NCBI GenBank assembly: GCA_964638715.1
Contig: CAZWZF010000018.1
Span: 26,164-90,163, forward strand
Source of the DNA: JBAXQQ01 sp037131695
GTDB lineage: Bacteria > Armatimonadota > Hebobacteria > CAIYQO01
Reading direction: 5' to 3'
Length of the DNA: 64,000 nt
This document shows, piece after piece, positions 27,411-35,900 of this stretch. The notes under the pieces were generated by a model that did not search any database, had not been told where the DNA came from, and worked only from the letters and a program-made list of their open reading frames with translations. The first letter of the stretch is position 1, and the number at the start of each line of letters is the position of its first letter. The translations under genes and the position numbers were made by a program.

Positions 27411-27598
27411 TCATGGCCGCGGAAAACTGACTGACAACATCGCCTCGATATCCAGTGGATCGATGCCAAAATGTTTCTGCTGGCGGTCACGTTCGATGGT
27501 GACGGCGCAGGCCGTCTTCGGATAGATTCGTCCTCATGAAAAAGGCATAATGTGGCGGCAAAGACGCCCATCCACGGGTGGGTGTGCCAGTCAGACAT
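27411..27598 (-). pseudogene. Deletion remnant: DHDPS-family N-terminus joined to Gfo/Idh C-terminus
   Basis: The ribosome-binding site and first 30 or so codons (MSDWHTHPWMGVFAATLCLF) match the intact DHDPS-family gene at 30335-31276. After a small frameshift near EDGLR the sequence switches to the last 30 codons of a Gfo/Idh oxidoreductase (FGIDPLDIEAMLSVSFPRP, then stop), matching the end of the gene at 29037-30323. In the intact locus these genes are neighbours in the same order. This is therefore a second copy of the pair from which about 2.2 kb was deleted. It is not expected to be functional. Confidence 0.85.
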
Positions 27599-27671
27599 CG
27601 AACGTTCCTTTCCCACGGAGAATACACGAACCTAACTCCTCCTCGAGCGTCACTCGCCGATGCCAACCTAG

Positions 27672-27724
27672 TGAGCTATCGCACGCCGGTTGCGCTGAAG
27701 TGGTACCTGCGTGCGATAACTCGC
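27672..27724. repeat. Inverted repeat downstream of pseudopilin 4
   Basis: GAGCTATCGCACGC and GCGTGCGATAACTC form a 14-bp stem with one G-T pair and a loop of about 25 bases, 15 bases beyond the pseudopilin 4 stop. No T-run follows on the minus strand, so it may stabilise the mRNA end rather than terminate alone. Confidence 0.45.
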
Positions 27725-27738
27725 TGATTCTCTGGTTG

Positions 27739-28884
27739 TTACAAGCCGTATTTTTTCACGAGGTATTTTTGGATAGCGGTAATGTCACTGGATGGAAGGA
27801 CCGAATTATAAATGATCAATTCCGCGATATCGCCAGCCAGTCTATACGAGTTCTTGTCATACCGCGCACCGAGAACAAAGGGTGTCCCGCTGGCAGTGGC
27901 ATTTGCGGTGATAGTGCCAGTGACGGCTGTACCCCCGCGGATGCCCAGAGTCGAGTTGGCTCCATTCTGGACATGGGTGACAACGGCAAATCCCCCGGCG
28001 GTATACGACGAAGATGGAATACTGATGGAGCCTACTCCGCCATCGCGCCCTCCAAAAAGACCATTAGCAGAGCTCATGTGAATGAAATATCGACTAGCGC
28101 TACTGTCAGTGGCCGTGTCAAATACAAAGCCCAATGACGCGGGTTGCGATAATTTCCAGACGCCGATGATGGTTGCAGCACCACCAGCGAAGATTGATTG
28201 ATCCACAGCGAAGTAATTACTGGTGCCATTTAACCGCATAACGGGATATCCATTCAGGGTGTTGGTGACGAGTGTGCCCGTGCCTGTCAACGCATATGCA
28301 CGACTACTACTGTCCGTCCAGGTTGTGACCGGGCCCGTGATGGTCAACGCGTCCGCGCGCAGCCAGAGAGCGAGCTTGTTCGTGCTCACGGGAAGGTCGG
28401 GCTTGCCCTTCACGCTGGTCACATGCCCATCGGCATACGCGACGATCGTTCCCTGGCTATGACGCGCCTCACAATCCGTTGAATAATATGCAGTATTGGG
28501 GGATGACGCGCCGGTTCCCACGCCGTCAGCTGTCAGCATCTGGGTCGTGGGGTCAATGATATCGCCGATAGCCGCCCCTTCCATCCACGCATTGAAGACA
28601 TACCCATTGACGACTTTGCTCCCCGCGGTGGGGCAGATTAATACACCCGGATCAACCTTGATATCTGACCATACTGACGTAACCGGCGGCATAACTTCTT
28701 CATGATCCTGCGCATACATCTGAATCGACGCCGCAATCTGACGCTGATTATTAATACAGGTAGTTTGCCGTGCTTTCTCACGTGCTCTGGCAAAAACCGG
28801 GAACAGAATGGCGGCGAGGATAGCAATTATGGCTATCACGACCAGCAATTCAATGAGAGTGAAACCTTTTTGCCTTGTTTTCAT
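27739..28884 (-). CDS. Type II secretion/prepilin-like protein with LamG-like C-terminal domain (pseudopilin 4)
   Basis: A 381-residue protein with AGGAG eight bases before its ATG. MKTRQKG precedes [18 protein letters not shown]; then come [13 protein letters not shown], a CP motif and RHSQGTIVAYADG (H-X9-DG). Residues 170-381 form a LamG/concanavalin-like domain (LALWLRADALT; VTTWTDSSS; YPVMRLNGTSNYF; GDIAELIIYNSVLPSSD), which usually binds carbohydrate. This gives the clearest hint that these pseudopilins display substrate-binding domains. Base composition is clearly more GC-rich than in the other three paralogues and fits the accessory block to its right. Its upstream region carries a palindrome and a motif shared with the LacI-3 promoter. 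Confidence 0.88.
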   Translation of the reverse strand: MKTRQKGFTLIELLVVIAIIAILAAILFPVFARAREKARQTTCINNQRQIAASIQMYAQDHEEVMPPVTSVWSDIKVDPGVLICPTAGSKVVNGYVFNAWMEGAAIGDIIDPTTQMLTADGVGTGASSPNTAYYSTDCEARHSQGTIVAYADGHVTSVKGKPDLPVSTNKLALWLRADALTITGPVTTWTDSSSRAYALTGTGTLVTNTLNGYPVMRLNGTSNYFAVDQSIFAGGAATIIGVWKLSQPASLGFVFDTATDSSASRYFIHMSSANGLFGGRDGGVGSISIPSSSYTAGGFAVVTHVQNGANSTLGIRGGTAVTGTITANATASGTPFVLGARYDKNSYRLAGDIAELIIYNSVLPSSDITAIQKYLVKKYGL

Positions 28885-28905
28885 AGCTTTATCTCCTTTA
28901 CATAT

Positions 28906-28922
28906 TACAAGAATATCTTGTA
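28906..28922. promoter_or_regulatory. Perfect palindrome in the pseudopilin 4 leader
   Basis: TACAAGA-ATA-TCTTGTA, 7-bp perfect arms, starting 22 bases upstream of the start codon. Candidate operator or a short leader hairpin. Confidence 0.4.
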
Positions 28923-28966
28923 TATATCATCTAATCCACACAGCAAACCTGTCAAGTGTAAATTGA

Positions 28967-29009
28967 TGAAATAAGATGAAATACCACTTTTTTTCGGTAT
29001 GTTTATTTC
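28967..29009. promoter_or_regulatory. Candidate LacI-3 operator region upstream of pseudopilin 4
   Basis: TGAAATAAGATGAAATA (28967-28983) is identical to 47183-47199 in front of LacI-3. TATGTTTATTTC (28998-29009) is the complement of GAAATAAACATA at 47194-47205. The TGAAATA unit is repeated at a 10-bp interval. Confidence 0.5.
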
Positions 29010-29036
29010 GTAATGTAGAAAATATACAGGCTACGG

Positions 29037-30323
29037 TTACGGCCGCGGAAAACTCACCGACAGCATGGCGTCCACATCGAGCGGATCGACACCGAACTGT
29101 TTCCATTGGGCCTCGCGCGTCAGAGCATCGCTTTCCAGATCACCTTCAATAGGCAGTTTAATACGCCGCCCTTCCTGCAGGTTGCTTTCATGCGCGCCAA
29201 TTTCCATCATGTCGCTCATCAGCGCGTCTTCGCCGGTGAACTCGCTGGCGCGCAGATCGCGGACAGCAAGTGCAAAGTCCACTACATGCTCCATAACCGC
29301 CACGCCATACCAGTCGCGACTGTTGACTTTACCGCACTTGGCGTGGGTCATGAGCGGACTGACATACTCGATACGGCCGCCGGGGGTGTCGGCATGCATA
29401 CCTGTCCAGACTTCGCCGGTGGTATCATGCGCAACAGGTGTAACCACATCGGCATAGCCGCCGCCCCAAAGATTTCCTGCCGCTTCCTGAGCCGGAGCCA
29501 GTTTATCATCTGATACGTAGCGCAGTTCGGTCTGTTCATTACCCCAGTGAACGCCTGGCGCGCGGTGTACCAATGTGCCGCGTTCTCCCTGGAACTCGGT
29601 GTAACCCGGCCGCGGATGGCGTCCCAAATGTCCCTTGACGTGCCCGCTGCCCACATCCATCACCATCATATCATTCGAAAAATGGAAGAAACGGGCTTTT
29701 AGCGTTTCAACATCATGGCGGCGTTGCGGCATTGAGTAGAACGCCGGATGCGTCATGTCGTGGTCAATGCTTTGTACCCATTCCGGATGACATTGAGCAA
29801 AGGCAATCCAGCGTGAATTATTATGGTAACCAGTGTGGTCAGCGTAACTTACTATCCTTCCAATACGTCCCAGATAATTGCAGTCTCGCACTGTCTGGGC
29901 AAATCGGTCGATGGGCATGCGGAAGAAATTCTCCGCCACGCGCACAATTACATTGTTATCCTTGGCGACAGAAATCATCTCTTTTGCCTGACAAACCATA
30001 CTCGCCCATGTAGTCTCGGTGTGGTTGGGAATACCGTTAGATGAAAGAAAAACAGAGATTGAGTGATGCGAAGGTATAGGTGTAACTACCAGGGCCGCCT
30101 CCATAGGTCGGTCTACAACCAGTTTGCGAATGTCGGAGTAATAGGGCACGCCAAGGGTTTCCGCCAGTTTCTGACCATTTTCGGCTACCGGGTCGCAGAC
30201 CGCCACCGGCACACACCAGGGCTTAAGTGACTCCCAAATTGGCTGATAAATGGTCTGGGACCGGGTACCGGCGCCAATTATTGCAATGCGCAAAGGCTCA
30301 TCAGGTATAGGTAATGTTGACAT
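29037..30323 (-). CDS. Gfo/Idh/MocA family oxidoreductase
   Basis: A 428-residue NAD(P)-dependent dehydrogenase. AGGAG stands six bases before the ATG. The Rossmann entry is RIAIIGAGTRSQ (residues 11-22). The middle (VRVAENFFRMP; HDMTHPAFYSMPQRRHDVET) resembles the substrate domain, although the usual EKP motif is replaced by HTETTWASM, so the catalytic lysine is missing or displaced. It probably acts on a sugar or sugar acid from the pectin-type locus, but oxidoreductase activity is uncertain. It lies 11 bases downstream of the DHDPS-family gene and is the last intact gene of the leftward locus. A decayed copy of its 3' end is at 27411-27500. Confidence 0.82.
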   Translation of the reverse strand: MSTLPIPDEPLRIAIIGAGTRSQTIYQPIWESLKPWCVPVAVCDPVAENGQKLAETLGVPYYSDIRKLVVDRPMEAALVVTPIPSHHSISVFLSSNGIPNHTETTWASMVCQAKEMISVAKDNNVIVRVAENFFRMPIDRFAQTVRDCNYLGRIGRIVSYADHTGYHNNSRWIAFAQCHPEWVQSIDHDMTHPAFYSMPQRRHDVETLKARFFHFSNDMMVMDVGSGHVKGHLGRHPRPGYTEFQGERGTLVHRAPGVHWGNEQTELRYVSDDKLAPAQEAAGNLWGGGYADVVTPVAHDTTGEVWTGMHADTPGGRIEYVSPLMTHAKCGKVNSRDWYGVAVMEHVVDFALAVRDLRASEFTGEDALMSDMMEIGAHESNLQEGRRIKLPIEGDLESDALTREAQWKQFGVDPLDVDAMLSVSFPRP

Positions 30324-30334
30324 AATTTCTCCTT

Positions 30335-31276
30335 CTATCTTACCGGTTGCATGCCAATAGCACGCAAACCATCGCGAAGATTTTGTATATCATTTTCAGA
30401 CAATGGACGAACCGGCCGCCGGAAAACAGGTGATGAAAATTTTCCCAATAGCCATCGCGCAACCTTCATACGCTGATGAGCACTGCCGGACGGTTCACCA
30501 AAATTATAAATTAGCCGCGCAAGCGGATCTTCTGTCTGTTGTGCTTTGCGCGCCTGCGCCAAATCACCTTCCAACGCCGCATGGGTCAACTCAATTATTA
30601 ATTCCGGCGCGAAACCGGCAAAGCCAACCAATGCGCCGTCTGCCCCTTCCAGCAAAGTCGGCAACAAAAACTCGTCATGACAGGTTATTATTGAAACGTG
30701 AGGGGCGGCTTCTTTAAGTTTTTCATAATCATATCGCCAGCGAGACATATCACGGGTACCCATTTTTATGGTAACAACTTGCGGAATTTTCACCATTTCC
30801 AACATCTCAGCCAGAGTATAACCCGCTTTAGTCCAGGACGGATACTGATGAATGATGATATTTATACCCGCGCCAACGGCCACATCCTCAATAAAACCAA
30901 TAGCACTGGACGATGACCGTCCAAAACGCAGCCATTCATGCGGCGGCATCAACAGAATAGCGTCAGCACCGGCTTCTTTAGCTGCCAACGCGTCGTCAAT
31001 AGCTTCCAGACTGCCCTCGGCAGCAACACCGGAAACAACTTTGCAGCGACCGCGCACAGATTCGGCAACAATACGTGTAACCTGTGCCCGTTCGCGATGA
31101 CGTAAAGCCATAATCTCGCCGGTGTGGCCGTTGCAAGTCAGGCCTTTCATGCCCTGTATGGCAGCCAATTCGTCGATATAAACGCGTAAGCCGTCTTCAT
31201 CAATAGATTCGTCCTTATGAAAAGGACATAATGTGGCGGCAAAAACGCCCATCCACGGGTGGGTGTGCCAGGTCAT
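30335..31276 (-). CDS. Dihydrodipicolinate synthase/N-acetylneuraminate lyase family protein
   Basis: A 313-residue class I aldolase-type TIM barrel. AGGAG precedes the ATG closely. GLTCNGHTGEIMAL is the family substrate loop, IIHQYPSWTKAG carries the conserved Tyr, and VVTIKMGTRD holds the likely Schiff-base lysine. Members act on 2-keto acids: aldol cleavage or dehydration, for example of 2-keto-3-deoxy sugar acids. Next to pectin-lyase-like genes, a step after unsaturated uronate formation is plausible. It directly follows the orphan DUF6807 tail (85 bases) and precedes the Gfo/Idh gene. A deleted duplicate lies at 27411-27598. Confidence 0.88.
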   Translation of the reverse strand: MTWHTHPWMGVFAATLCPFHKDESIDEDGLRVYIDELAAIQGMKGLTCNGHTGEIMALRHRERAQVTRIVAESVRGRCKVVSGVAAEGSLEAIDDALAAKEAGADAILLMPPHEWLRFGRSSSSAIGFIEDVAVGAGINIIIHQYPSWTKAGYTLAEMLEMVKIPQVVTIKMGTRDMSRWRYDYEKLKEAAPHVSIITCHDEFLLPTLLEGADGALVGFAGFAPELIIELTHAALEGDLAQARKAQQTEDPLARLIYNFGEPSGSAHQRMKVARWLLGKFSSPVFRRPVRPLSENDIQNLRDGLRAIGMQPVR

Positions 31277-31361
31277 AATATTTCTCCTTGTTCTTATATA
31301 GATTACGATTTCGGAACATTAGCATATAACCGATGAATGATTTTAATTATCTTTCATCGGA

Positions 31362-31598
31362 TCACATCTTTTTCCAGGCGGACAACCGCATGGCATTAAG
31401 TTCGCCATCGTAGGCAACTACACGGATGGCTGCAGTCCATTGATCGGTCAGCGCGGGATGCTTAGCGCGGCAGGAGTCCAGCGCAGTCTCCAGGTAGAGC
31501 CGCGGCTCTTCCTTGACGATGACCGTCGAAATGATGTCCTGAATGTCCGCAAGATCCTGCTTGCGGATGTCCATGTGAAAGGCGGCAAAGGTAATCAT
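31362..31598 (-). pseudogene. Chimeric ORF: glycosyltransferase N-terminus fused to DUF6807 C-terminus
   Basis: Seventy-eight codons made of two unrelated pieces joined in frame. Codons 1-48 are identical to the start of the glycosyltransferase at 36037-36810. Codons 49-78 (TAAIRVVAYDGELNAMRLSAW) align with the tail of the DUF6807 protein at 43011-43868 (TVTLRAVAYDGALTSERMAEW). The switch is at 31454, exactly where the 1.4-kb duplication ends. Neither fold can form, so a functional product is unlikely. The tail is the left-hand remnant of a DUF6807 gene whose front half lies at the right end of the GC-rich block. Confidence 0.85.
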
Positions 31599-32937
31599 CG
31601 GTTATGTGCTCCCATTATCTTTAAGCTGTTCATATGCAATATAGCTTTTAGTTGCGCGTCATTCACCGGCAAGTCACTCACCACAGCCAGCGTGGAGCGG
31701 ATGTTCACCGCGCCTTGCTCGGGACCGAAGGGCATGTCGGAGGCGAAGAGCACGCGCTCATGACCGAAGAACTGCAAGGCGCATTCAACGGCGGCGGTCG
31801 ATCCGAAGGTGGCGGTGTCGGTGTAAAACCGCCTGAAAGCAGCGAGTGACTCGCCGTGCAGGGGGGTGTTCTCCCGCTCGCGCAGTTCCGGCGGCGTGCG
31901 CGAGCCATAAGCTACCAGACCGGCACCGAGGCGTCCCTCGACCATGGGAATCAGCCCACCACCATGGTGGGTGATGATTTTCAGGTCCGGCCAGCGGTCG
32001 AAAACCCCGGCGAAGACCAACCGGTACATGGCCTTACTCGTCTCGTAAGGCCACCCGAGCGTCCACCATAGTTCGTACTTCGAGTAGGTCTCACCGGCGT
32101 AATCCGGCGTGTCCATACCGAGTGTCGGGTGCAGCAGGATCGGCCGGTCGAGTTCCGCCATGAGGGCGAACAGGTCCATAAACGGCGGAGTGTCGATTGC
32201 CGCGCCGTTCATATTGGTGAAGATCTGCACGCCACAGGCGCCGAGTTCGGTGACGGCCCGGTGCGCTTCCTCAAGCATCGCCTTCGGATGATTCAGCGCT
32301 AGCGCGGCGAAGAAGCCGGGGAAGCGGTCTGAATGCCGTGCCGCCATCGCCGCCATGCCGTCGTTAGCGCGGCGGACCAGTTCCGCGGTCTGCTCCGGGC
32401 CAACCAGCACTTCCAGCGGCGGCGAGACCAGGCACGGCACCTGGGAGTAACCGGGGAAGCGGTCCATCAGCCGCAGACGCGCGTCGAGGTCGGTCATCAC
32501 CGGCATGGCCAGAGCGCGCTCGAGCATGCGCAGCGGCCGCCTGGAAGCCTTTAATACCGCCGCGCCATAGTCCGGCGGCGCCCAGTGGCAGAATATGTCG
32601 ATGGTAGTGTTCATATCCCCATAGTCTCCGCGGCAACAGTTTTCAGGAACGCCTCCGCATAGCGGCGGCCGAGTTCCCGTTGCGCGGGTGTATCGAAGTG
32701 CTTGCGGTCACCCTTGTCACCCAGCCCGGCACTGCTGACGCAGGCGCTATGCGGGATCCGTGATGCGAGATTGAGCAGGGCGGCGTTCACGCGTGCCGCA
32801 CCGGGAAAGTCCGTTGGGGAGAGAAACCGGCCCAACTCACCGCAGACGAAAACCGCCTGCGCGGTGCCGGGCAGTGCGCGCCAGGCGCGGACCGCCTTTT
32901 CCAAGCGAGCTTCGTAGATGGCGGAATCGTCTTCGGC
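31454..32937. repeat. Direct repeat of about 1.45 kb, left copy
   Basis: Identical to 36666-38076 over 31454-32864. Two mismatches (32865-32866) follow, then identity to 32909, then clear but diverged similarity to about 32937. It contains the start of a glycosyltransferase, a whole amidohydrolase and the end of an esterase. Offset to the right copy is 5212 bases. Confidence 0.93.
31595..32614 (-). CDS. Amidohydrolase family 2 (ACMSD-like) protein, left copy
   Basis: A 339-residue metal-dependent hydrolase or decarboxylase, identical to the copy at 36807-37826. Visible family features are the N-terminal strand DIFCHWAPPDY (the usual HxH appears as a single His), LHPTLGMDTPDY, LKIITHHGGG and the late ASDMPFGPE aspartate. 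Members decarboxylate or hydrolyse cyclic or aromatic acids; the substrate here is unknown. It overlaps both neighbours by four bases (ATGA). Because the flanking genes in this copy are broken chimeras, it is the only intact gene of the left repeat. Expression would depend on readthrough from the YetA-like gene. Confidence 0.85.
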   Translation of the reverse strand: MNTTIDIFCHWAPPDYGAAVLKASRRPLRMLERALAMPVMTDLDARLRLMDRFPGYSQVPCLVSPPLEVLVGPEQTAELVRRANDGMAAMAARHSDRFPGFFAALALNHPKAMLEEAHRAVTELGACGVQIFTNMNGAAIDTPPFMDLFALMAELDRPILLHPTLGMDTPDYAGETYSKYELWWTLGWPYETSKAMYRLVFAGVFDRWPDLKIITHHGGGLIPMVEGRLGAGLVAYGSRTPPELRERENTPLHGESLAAFRRFYTDTATFGSTAAVECALQFFGHERVLFASDMPFGPEQGAVNIRSTLAVVSDLPVNDAQLKAILHMNSLKIMGAHNR

Positions 32938-32993
32938 ACGCGGTCGGGTTGGCGGTGGGCGATGGCGGTCAGGACGCGTTGCTTAGGTGTCAT
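32611..32993 (-). pseudogene. Chimera: URO-D start fused to SASA esterase 3' half
   Basis: From the ATG at 32991-32993, which overlaps the preceding stop by four bases, about 17 codons (MTPKQRVLTAIAHRQPDRVP) are a uroporphyrinogen-decarboxylase-family start, comparable to RDRVLSVLAGDKPDRVP at 41762. The sequence then changes, out of frame, to an esterase: DDSAIYEARLEKAVRAW aligns with DAATYETRLEKAVRAW of 37823-38572. The esterase half is diverged for some 30 bases and then nearly identical to its end. An internal ATG at 32902-32904 could still yield about 97 residues with the DxxH motif but without the nucleophile Ser. Non-functional. Confidence 0.85.
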
Positions 32994-35900
32994 GACGACT
33001 TCTCCTGTTCACTTTTCGCAGGTTGCCGGCGTGAACCTCCGGCCAGCGCCGCCTGGATACCGGGGACGAAGCGCATCTGCTGCGCCATGGCCTTGCCCAA
33101 ACCCAAGTGGCCCAGCCCTTCGGGGAAACGGCCGATGGCCTTGAGCCCGTCGCGGATGTAGCTGCCAATCTCCTCGTCGCCGGAGATGCAATGCGCATCC
33201 GCCAAACCTTCCAGGACCCACTGAGTTTGCTGAAAACCGCCGCCCTTGCTGCGCTTCTCGCACGAAGTATAGCGGAAATAGCCGCTCTTATTGTCGTAGG
33301 TGTTGCGGATCAGCCAGCGGGCGCCGCCCACCAGCATCCGGACAGCCTCGGCATCGCCGGTGATGGCATGGTAGCGTTTCAGGGCCGACAGGAGCACGCC
33401 GACCATGAAGCCAGCCTCGCCGCGGCAGCGCGGATAGCCGCATCCGCAGTGGCCTTCGGCCAGCATGTGTACCCAGCCGCCGGCCGGGGCCTCTTTTTCA
33501 CGCACGCAGCTCACGATAACCGAGGCGGCGTTGAGGCAGCGGGGATCGTCGAACGTCGCGGCCAGCATGCAGAGATGGATGATGTGCCAGCCCGCTTCGC
33601 GACAATTGAGGAAGTCGCAGTTGTCGAACCAGCGATCCTGCAGCAGCCACGTCCGGGTCTCGTGGATGCTCTCGCGGGTGAACTCGTCACCGGTCAGCAG
33701 ATAGTGGAGCACCGGGCCCTCGACCCAGGTGTGCGACGGAATTCCCCCCGTGCCACCGACCTTGCTGCGGAAGAGCGGCGGCAGGTAGCCGCCGAGGTGG
33801 CCTGGCATGTGCACCGCCTGGAAGCCATGCGGATGAACGGTGTCCACATCGGCCAGGTGCCGGGCCGCCTGCGCGCCAAGCTCGGTCCAGCGCGGATCGC
33901 CGCCGCGCAGAAACTCCAGGTAGCCGCAGTACGGCGGGTCATACTCGTTGTTGCCCCACGACCAGGCGCTCTCTCCATACCAGTCGCCGAAGTTGATCTG
34001 GCCGTAGGCCCGGAAATGCTCGCGATCGGCGTGAAAGGCATCGAGGGCTCGCGTCAGCAGGGCCTCGTAATCGGCCATGGTGGACTTGGCCTTGAGTCCA
34101 AAGGGGACGAGGACGCCGGTGGCGTTCGTATGGGCCGGGTCGGGCTGTACCACCGGCGGATGCTCCAGCCAATCGAAGATGGCATTCGTGTCGGACTCGG
34201 ATGCGTCCGGGGGCAGGCACCCCAGCAGCCACTCGCTGCGCAGCGCAAGGCCGGAACGGAGCAAATACGCGTTGTCTTTCAGCCAGAAGTAGAGGCGGTG
34301 CCACGCATCCTCGTCGCCCGGCAGCGGGTCGCCCGAGAGTTCCGGGAGTAGTTCAAGCACGATCGCCTCCGCGTCCTGCCGGAAGCCCCGCGGCCAGGTT
34401 TGCCAGAACTCCTTGATACCTACGGCCAACGTCCCCTGCGCCATGGGGACGCGGAACTGTCCAGGCATCCGGCCGGGCACGACCTCGGTGCCGTCTTCGG
34501 ATGTCAAACGCCAGGCCTGGTCATGCTCGTGTACCCAGCGGCGGGCCGGCGCCTGGGTGGCGCAATCCAGCCGCAACTCGAGCCGGCGCAGGCGCAGCAT
34601 ACGCTTCGCCTCGTCGCCGTCCGTGGGCAGTTCGGGACTAACCACCTCCAAGCGCTGCACGACCCGGATGAACGGCTGGTCTGCATACACGTGGAGGCGG
34701 AGGCGGCAGCGCAGATGCGTCACGCTCTTCTCGTCCGCCACCGGTATGTCGACCCGGATCACCGCGCGGCGCGGGCCGTTCTCCTCGATGGCCACGCCCT
34801 GGGGCGCGCCGCCCGTGAGCGCCCGGCCATCGGCCAGTGCGCCGGTCAGCGCCAACCCGTCGACCACGCTTTTCCACGCCGCGCCGTCGCGCCGTTCGAT
34901 CCGCAGGCCGCTGTCGAGCAGCACGCGCAGGCCACCGCTTTCGGCCTGCACTCCGGCTGCGACCGGCCGCGCCAACGGAGCGGTATCAACCGCCGGATCC
35001 GCTGATACGTTGAGTTGCGCGGCGCCCGCCGCGCTGGGGGCAAGGGTGTCCACCAGGAGCCAGCGTACCGAGCCGTCCGGCCATTGCGAAAGGATGCGCG
35101 TTTGCGTGGGCTTTGCGGCGCTTCCGGCATGGAGTTCGCAATGCTGGCCGGGAAAGACTCTCCCTTGCGCCAGCGGCACGCCAAAGGTCAGCGGCAGACC
35201 GGCGGGCCACGCCGGGCCCGGCCCGCACAGTTCAAGTGGCACAGTGGTGACCCGGCCAGTCGGGGCGGGGGATGCCGGGGCGAGTGTGATCCCGGCAGTC
35301 GCCGTGGCGCCGGCCTTCTCGGTGACTTTCACAGTCAAACGCCAGGCGCAGTCCGTTCGCAAGCCCTCCAGACGCGCGGCATGCACGGTGCGTGCGCCGT
35401 CTGGCGCGAAGCGTCGAGGTGTGGGCATGCCGTCGGTCTGCGCGACGACTTCGCAGGTGGCGACCTGGCTGGTGATGAAATGCACAGTCACGGCGCCGTC
35501 CGCCTCGCGCCTGGCGCTGAGCCGGTCGATGCGCGGCTCGAACCGGCTTGGTTCCGGCCGCTTGCGCAGCAGCACGAACTGCTCGATCCGGTACTCGCCC
35601 TTGCCGGGAGCGGTCAGTTGGAAAACCTCCATCTCGCCCCGGAACAGCACCGGCTGGTCGAGGACGATCAGGTGCACGCGATTGTCGTGCCGCGTCGGCT
35701 CGATCCGCCCGAGCTCGTCGGCGGCGAGGCGTAACTCCATCGGACACTCCTGCCCGGCCGCGTCGTAGAGCAACACGCCGACATAGCGCATGCCGGTGTG
35801 GTCGCATTGCTTCTCAACAGTGCCCCAGAAGCGGTGGCGCAGGGTCGAGGCCTGGCCCGACCAGGCCACGCCCGGGACGCGCACGAGGCTCGGATTCGTG

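Noticed and set aside
27672..27724. Hairpin as a classical intrinsic terminator
   Set aside because: No T-run follows on the minus strand, so it is listed only as an inverted repeat.
33107..35768. Long open frames on the plus strand and other frames over the YetA-like gene (up to 451 codons)
   Set aside because: Mirror frames caused by high GC and codon bias. Sequences are low-complexity Arg/Ala/Pro-rich without domains, and the minus-strand frame has clear family motifs and coupled start.
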